The notes beneath the pieces were generated by a model that saw only the letters and a list, made by a program, of their open reading frames with translations, searched no databases and was not told the DNA's origin. A stretch of DNA of 64,000 bases. It comes from Paracyclopina nana (lineage: Eukaryota > Arthropoda > Copepoda > Cyclopoida > Cyclopettidae). The translations under genes were made by a program, and so were the position numbers. Location: the NCBI GenBank assembly GCA_019096065.1, contig JAGUCH010000007.1, positions 2,316,501 through 2,380,500 of the forward strand. Direction: 5' to 3'. How positions within the stretch are numbered: position 1 is the first letter of the stretch; the number at the start of each line of letters is the position of its first letter. Positions 59,152 through 64,000 of this stretch are shown in pieces.

Positions 59152-61865
59152 ACAGCGAGCTCCTGCTCCACAAGTTTGCGATACTCGTCTAGCCCACCCT
59201 CCAACCGGTGAACTGATCCTTTCGAGCACACCCATAGCTCAGTGCAGATGGCCCTGATCAGCCGTTCGTCGTGGCTGACAAGGACCACACCTCCCTTAAT
59301 AATAAATCGGAAAAGGCATTATGCAGATCCTATACTTAATTCAGTTAACAATACGACGAATGTCATACCTTGTAGTTATTGATCGCCACCCCCAAGGCTT
59401 CAATTGTCTGAATGTCGAGATGATTGGTAGGCTCGTCCAAGATTAGGAAGTTGGGGTTATGCGCGCAGAGAATGGCAAAGGCTACACGTGATTTCTGGCC
59501 TCCAGACAGGCTCCGAATCTAAAGGAAGGCGAACAACAAAGAGAATAATGCAGGGTGCTCACTTATTCTGCGGCTATTTTTTATACCTGCTGCAACGCCA
59601 AGTCCCCTGAGACTCCAAATGAGCCCAACATGCGGCGGTATTCCTCTACTTTCTTCCCGGGAAACTGTTTTGCAACCAATTCCACGGAGCAAATCTGGAA
59701 TGGAAATATTGCACCCAATGCAGTATAGATTTCCTCTTTTCAAGAACTTACATCCATTTCCAGTTGGTCGACGTGATGCTGGGAAAAGTAGCCAAACTTG
59801 AGGTTGCGATGGCAACTCCGAATGCCTGACGTCGGTGCGTTTATGTCCATCACCAGCTTGAGCAACGTCGTTTTGCCTGCACCATTTTCTCCCACCTAAC
59901 CAAATCAATTATTTCATATTCACGAGAACATGCGCGATCTTGACAAAATAGTAGCAGGCTTACGATACATATTCTAGATTCCATTGTGGCAGACAGATCG
60001 ACATTCTTGAACACCGTGGTATTTTGCCCTGGATACATAAAGGCCACCTCACTCAACGTCAAGATGGGACCAGACAGCTTCTCCACATCTGGAAATTTCA
60101 AATGAACTTCTGTGTCCTTCTCCACTGGTTGAAGTTCTGGAAGCTTTTCCAGCTGCTTGATACGAGACTGCACCAGGGAAGCTCGTTTCGCATTAAACCT
60201 AAACTTGTCTATGAATTCTTGCACGTGCTTTCTATGCTCCATTTGTGCCTCGTATTCCCGTTGTTGAGCCTTCATTCTTTCCGTCATGGTGTTCATAAAC
60301 TCCGTGTAGTTTCCCCTAGAAAATTATAGGCATATACTCTACATTCAGCAAACAGTCTATATTAATAGTCTTCTATTTTCCCACAGCCATGATATGAGAG
60401 GGACATGGAATATGTACCTATAGGCGTCTAGCCGTTGAGAGTGCAAATGGAGCATATCAGTTGGCACTTCGTCGAGGAAGTTACGGTCGTGGGACACAAC
60501 CAGCAAGGTAGTGGGCCAATTTTGGAGGTATCGTTCCAGCCATATAATGGCTTGAATGTCCAACATGTTCGTGGGCTCGTCGAGCAGCAGCAAGTCAGGC
60601 TTACAAAATAAAGCCCGAGCAAGTGCAAGCCTCATTCGCCAACCTCCGGAAAAGCTTTTTGTGGGACGAGCTTGCTTTTCAGCAGTGAAACCGAGACCTG
60701 CCAGAATCACCGCAGCACGACTGGGAGCTGTGTCCGCTTCGATGGCTTCCAACTCGGCATAAACTGCGGTCAAACGGGCGCTTAATTCAGCATCCGCCGT
60801 TCTGGAAAGAATGCATGATCAAAAGAGATCGTAGAATAAGAAAATTGCTCACCCCTCAGCCATTTTCTTGTTGATGTCAATCTCCTCTTTGAGAAGAGAC
60901 TCTCTCTTGGTGTCACTTTCTAGGACGCTCTGTAGTGCCAACGTGTCGTCACCGACAACTTCTTGCTCCACATGAAGAATAGACATGTGACTGGGAATCA
61001 CCAACTGACGGCTGGACATCATGTGCAACAGCGTGGACTTGCCGAGGCCATTGCGGCCCACGAGGCCATATCTGCGGCCAAACGTCAGGCTCAGATCTGC
61101 ATTCTTCAGGAGCACTTTTTCGCCAAAGGCCACGTCAAAGCCCTCAATTTTGATATCTTTCGTGGTGGTGGACCCAGCGTCTTTCTTGCTGATAATTTGA
61201 GAGGCTGAAGCCTCGTTAGTTTTATACCTATTTGTGGGTTGACTGGATGTATTTTCCTTCTTCTCGGCCTTTTTCGCCAACTGCTGCTCGGCCTTTTCCA
61301 GCTTTTTGGAATCAGTGTAACGCTGCAAAAATTCTACTTTTTCCCAAGTCCTGAAGCAACTACTTAATGTGAGAACTCACGAGGGAATCGTCCATTTTTT
61401 GGATCCACAAGCTGCTCGAATCATCCATGGCTCCAGAGGTAGCAACAATGGCTCCAATTTGAACTGGAGCGTCCAGGATTTTCCTTCCATTGTTTTTGAT
61501 GACCCCGTTTTGGCCAGACTCCGGCCTCAAAGTGTGCATCAATTGATCACACAACGATCTGTTATAATTGGCAAAACATGTCATTTTTTCAGCTCTTTTC
61601 TCATGATTGTAACATTATTCACCGTATTTCATCTTCCGATTTGTCTGGGGCAATTTCATTTAATACACTGCCAATGGCTTCGAAAACATCTTCGCCGCTT
61701 TCAAAGTCGTCGCAAGAAGTCTCGAGGACGCCTAAAAATGGGTTGCTTAACTTTAGAATCGACACGATTACCAACAGGAAACTCACTTTGTATGTACTGC
61801 GACAAATCCTCGTCCAGGCTTGGAATTTGCCGTTTCACGATTTGCGTGCACTCTGCAGCTGCCAT
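59148..61865 (-). CDS. ABCF3: ABCF3-type soluble ABC ATPase
   Basis: Ten exons (61865-61787, 61731-61623, 61558-61381, 61322-60853, 60801-60418, 60315-59964, 59895-59752, 59694-59587, 59518-59369, 59294-59148) give 706 residues, close to human ABCF3 (709). The N-terminal region with [20 protein letters not shown] matches ABCF3 rather than ABCF1/2. The first cassette has Walker [12 protein letters not shown], signature [16 protein letters not shown] and Walker [13 protein letters not shown]. The second has [25 protein letters not shown] and [12 protein letters not shown]. There are no membrane spans. ABCF proteins act in the cytosol on ribosome-linked or antiviral processes; the yeast relative Gcn20 aids eIF2-alpha kinase activation. 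All ATPase motifs are intact. Confidence 0.96.
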
Positions 61866-62402
61866 TTTTTGCAATTATTTCAGTGAAATTGCACTAACTA
61901 TAAGTTAAATCTATCAATTTTGAAGGACACGCATGCAAAATTAGCACACGGCACTTTCAATGAGTTTGTTTTGAAAACAGATCAAAAACAGTCACAATAC
62001 GAACCTATTTTCAGTAGAAAATCTCAAAATCCCATCTGATTTAGAGTATTTATGTAATAAGCTTCTGAAAATATTTTAGCAAAATTTCACAATTCAAGGT
62101 TTGCTCAAAAAATCAACATTCATATATCTTTAAATTCAATTGAGCAACAATAACTTGCCTTAGAAAATATAGCACGGATTGACAGCTCGCGGCAAGGAGA
62201 AACAGAAATAAATAACAGAAACACGCAGCTTTTTTACTGACTGGAAGTATTTCAGAAGACTACGCCAGTGAAATAGAAGGTAAGAAAATTTTTGTTCCAC
62301 CAACAACCATTTATTGCTGCCGATTTCTTGTGAAAACTGTGAAAAAATTCTCCTCCCCCAATTTGACAGTGATCTTAATTCAACTTAAGTCAGCATATAG
62401 TT
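61866..62402. other. Intergenic gap upstream of ABCF3, no gene seen
   Basis: This 0.54-kb AT-rich interval separates the ABCF3 start from the stop of the peptide precursor, both on the minus strand. No coding or repeat structure was recognised. Confidence 0.4.
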
Positions 62403-62994
62403 TTAATATTCAAAGTAATTCTTCTTCATGATTCGTAAATTCTGTAGCTGCTGTTGGCTTTGATTCCTCTTGTCCGATTTAACCAGCCATGCGTACTGCA
62501 GAGAATAATTATGATAATTAATGGAGTACTTCATGAATAGGTACCTTTTTCATGACCCTGATTCTGTCCAAAACGTCATTTCTGCCGTTAGGCGAGGCAG
62601 TTGGGTTCGACTTCTTCATGATTCGAATGCCCAAGCCATCGTTAACCGCTTGATTCTCATCTACAGCGAGCCTTTTCATGATCCTCAAGCCGAGGCTGTC
62701 CTCATTGTCACTGTCTTTCTTCATAATCCTCAGACCAAGTGTGTCCTCCTCGTCGTTGTCTTTCTTCATGATTCTGAGGCCGAGGCCGTTACTGTCCTTT
62801 TTCATGATTCGAATGCCCAAGTCTGGAGTCTCTTTCTTCATGATCCGAATGCCCAATGCATCATTGGAGCTTCGCTGGAACCGAGAGAGGCTGTCATCAT
62901 CAAGCAACTCTTTTAGATCCAAGTAGGAGGAGTGGTCGGCGTTGACAAGCACTAAAAGTGGTATCAGGGCCAAAATCAGCCCTCCTAGCTTCAT
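62403..62994 (-). CDS. Secreted multi-copy peptide precursor with LG(I/L)RIM-KK repeats
   Basis: Exons 62994-62545 and 62495-62403 (intron GTACCT...CTCTGCAG, phase 0) give 180 residues. A signal peptide (MKLGGLILALIPLLVLVNA) is followed by eight repeats ending in dibasic sites: DALGIRIMKK (residues 45-54), PDLGIRIMKK (57-66), NGLGLRIMKK (69-78), DTLGLRIMKK (84-93), DSLGLRIMKR (99-108), DGLGIRIMKK (119-128), a diverged VLDRIRVMKK (141-150) and QNLRIMKK (168-175) in exon 2. Acidic spacers (DNDEED, DSDNED) separate them, as in neuropeptide precursors. Cleavage at KK/KR would release peptides ending in RIM. No Gly precedes the dibasic sites, so no C-terminal amidation is expected. I recognise no named family; a neuropeptide or other secreted bioactive peptide is the best inference. 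Confidence 0.82.
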
Positions 62995-63234
62995 GGCTCA
63001 CTTGTGGCTTGGTCAAGGCTCAAGGAAAGTGTGGAGGTCTGAGCTGTTCACCTCCTCAAGATATACACCCGTAGGCAGGAAATCCAGGATAATGAGGTTG
63101 ACAGGATGCTTGCGCGCGCGAGTCTCTTTTTGGCCTATTTTTATATTTCTATCACATGGTTAAAACTCATCAATTTAAAAAGCCAAAAAAGAAAAATCTC
63201 TCTTTCATATATGTGGGGTATGTATATGCCTCTT

Positions 63235-64000
63235 TTATGAAATGTTGTGCATGTCCATGTTGTCCATTAGCTTGAAGAAGAATTCTTGAGACAATCCAGC
63301 ATTGTCGAGCTTGGAAATGCCCTGGATTCGGCTCAAGATTTCGCTTCTCTTCTCATCAATGTGAGCTCTCAGGATCTTTTTCAAGTTGAGCTCTTCATAT
63401 ATCTATATAGAGTCATCTATGTGAGTGAACATTTGATTTTCATGCATGTCATTAGTACCTTTTTGACAAGTTCAGCCTTTCGTTGGTCCCCCCTGCATCC
63501 GTAGTTGGCTTCAAGGATCTGACGATGTTCCGGATTAGCTCTCTGCAAAGCCAACACAATTAGCCACGTCAATCTGCCTTCGTGAATGTCAGCATCCTCA
63601 TCCGTGTGGACGTAGCAGTTAGTGTAGTCCCTGGTGACCTCCACATAATAGCCCATCTCGTGGAGGATGTTGTGTGCCAACTCGTGGAGTTTCTCCTCGT
63701 GCATGCCAGCCAAGTGCAGGGCTAGGCTGATGGGCAGGCAAAAGTTCGTCTCGGACACGTGGCTCCTCAGCAAGGCCTTGTAGTTGCTGATGTTGTACTC
63801 ATCCAGCCTGTTCTCCTTCTGCAAACCGTACTAGTTTAATTCAAATTCATAGCGGTATTCGTATAGACTCACGGCCTCGAAGTTGACCAGTTTGTGGCCA
63901 AGGGTTCGGCCGAGGCAACGCAGCCTTTGAGCCTTGACCACGGCGTCGTAGAAGACGTGAGCGTTCGCACCGAAGTGGTGCTTGAGCAGGACGTAAATGC
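63235..64000 (-). CDS. Farnesyl diphosphate synthase-like protein with degenerate second Asp-rich motif (partial)
   Basis: Three C-terminal exons are visible (64000-63873, 63818-63459, 63402-63235); the N-terminal part lies beyond the right edge. IYVLLKHHFGANAHVFYDAV, LGRTLGHKLVN, FCLPISLALHLAG, LTWLIVLALQRANPEHRQIL and IYEELNLKKI line up one after another with the second half of FPP synthase. At the place of the second aspartate-rich motif (usually DDxxD) the sequence reads RDYTN, retaining only one Asp, and the following K of the NKCSW-like block is R. Canonical FPP synthases use those Asp residues to bind Mg2+ and isopentenyl diphosphate. This protein may therefore have changed substrate or lost prenyltransferase activity. 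The first motif (FARM) is outside the window. Confidence 0.82.

Noticed and set aside
62521-62926. Plus-strand frames of 131 and 82 residues with repeated FFMI/FHD units
   Set aside because: Antisense readings of the KK-repeat peptide gene; the minus-strand frame has the signal peptide, dibasic sites and a supporting second exon.

Overview
This is animal nuclear DNA. Genes are split by short introns (mostly 45-110 bp) with GT...AG borders, and they encode metazoan proteins: Pax3/7, acetylcholinesterase, a TRPC-type channel, a two-pore K+ channel, neprilysin, ABCF3, HMCES and an Abraxas-like protein. A GPI-type acetylcholinesterase and a neuropeptide-like precursor point to a small-genome bilaterian invertebrate. 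An ODAD4/TTC25 homologue implies motile axonemes, at least in sperm, which argues against a nematode. An arthropod such as a springtail is plausible, but the sequence does not settle it.

Layout. 1-11.4 kb: two Pax3/7 exons (-), long non-coding DNA with several inverted-repeat elements, and a seven-transmembrane receptor (7TM-C). 11.4-14 kb: Shisa-like (+) and Ly6-like (-) genes tail to tail, then a secreted crystallin-fold protein. 14-18.7 kb: a nest of non-autonomous DNA transposons and a large foldback carrying four tRNA-like sequences. 18.7-25.8 kb: receptor 7TM-A (-), ODAD4-like (+) and K2P channel (-) tail to tail, and receptor 7TM-B (+). 26.3-31.1 kb, all (-): NADAR-domain protein, TauD/TfdA-type dioxygenase and neprilysin. 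33-38 kb: acetylcholinesterase (-). 38-42 kb: no gene recognised. 42-45.4 kb: branched-chain aminotransferase and an LRR protein, both (+). 45.9-53.7 kb: TRPC-type channel (-), whose large introns hold several inverted-repeat elements. 56-64 kb: small membrane protein (-), HMCES (-), Abraxas-like (+), ABCF3 (-), a multi-copy peptide precursor (-), and an FPP-synthase-like gene (-) that runs off the right edge.

Exon borders were chosen by reading-frame continuity, splice signals and remembered family sequences. The exon lengths of every multi-exon model that lies wholly in the window sum to whole codons. No database search was run.

Most interesting points: (1) a secreted precursor with eight LG(I/L)RIM-KK-type repeats that matches no peptide family I recognise; (2) three separate convergent gene pairs whose stop codons overlap by exactly 4 bp (CTAA, CTAG, TTAA); (3) an FPP-synthase-like enzyme whose second aspartate-rich motif has eroded; (4) a NADAR gene 108 bp downstream of a TauD-type dioxygenase; (5) a foldback with mirrored tRNA-like units; (6) a nested transposon insertion for which another copy in the window supplies the empty site.
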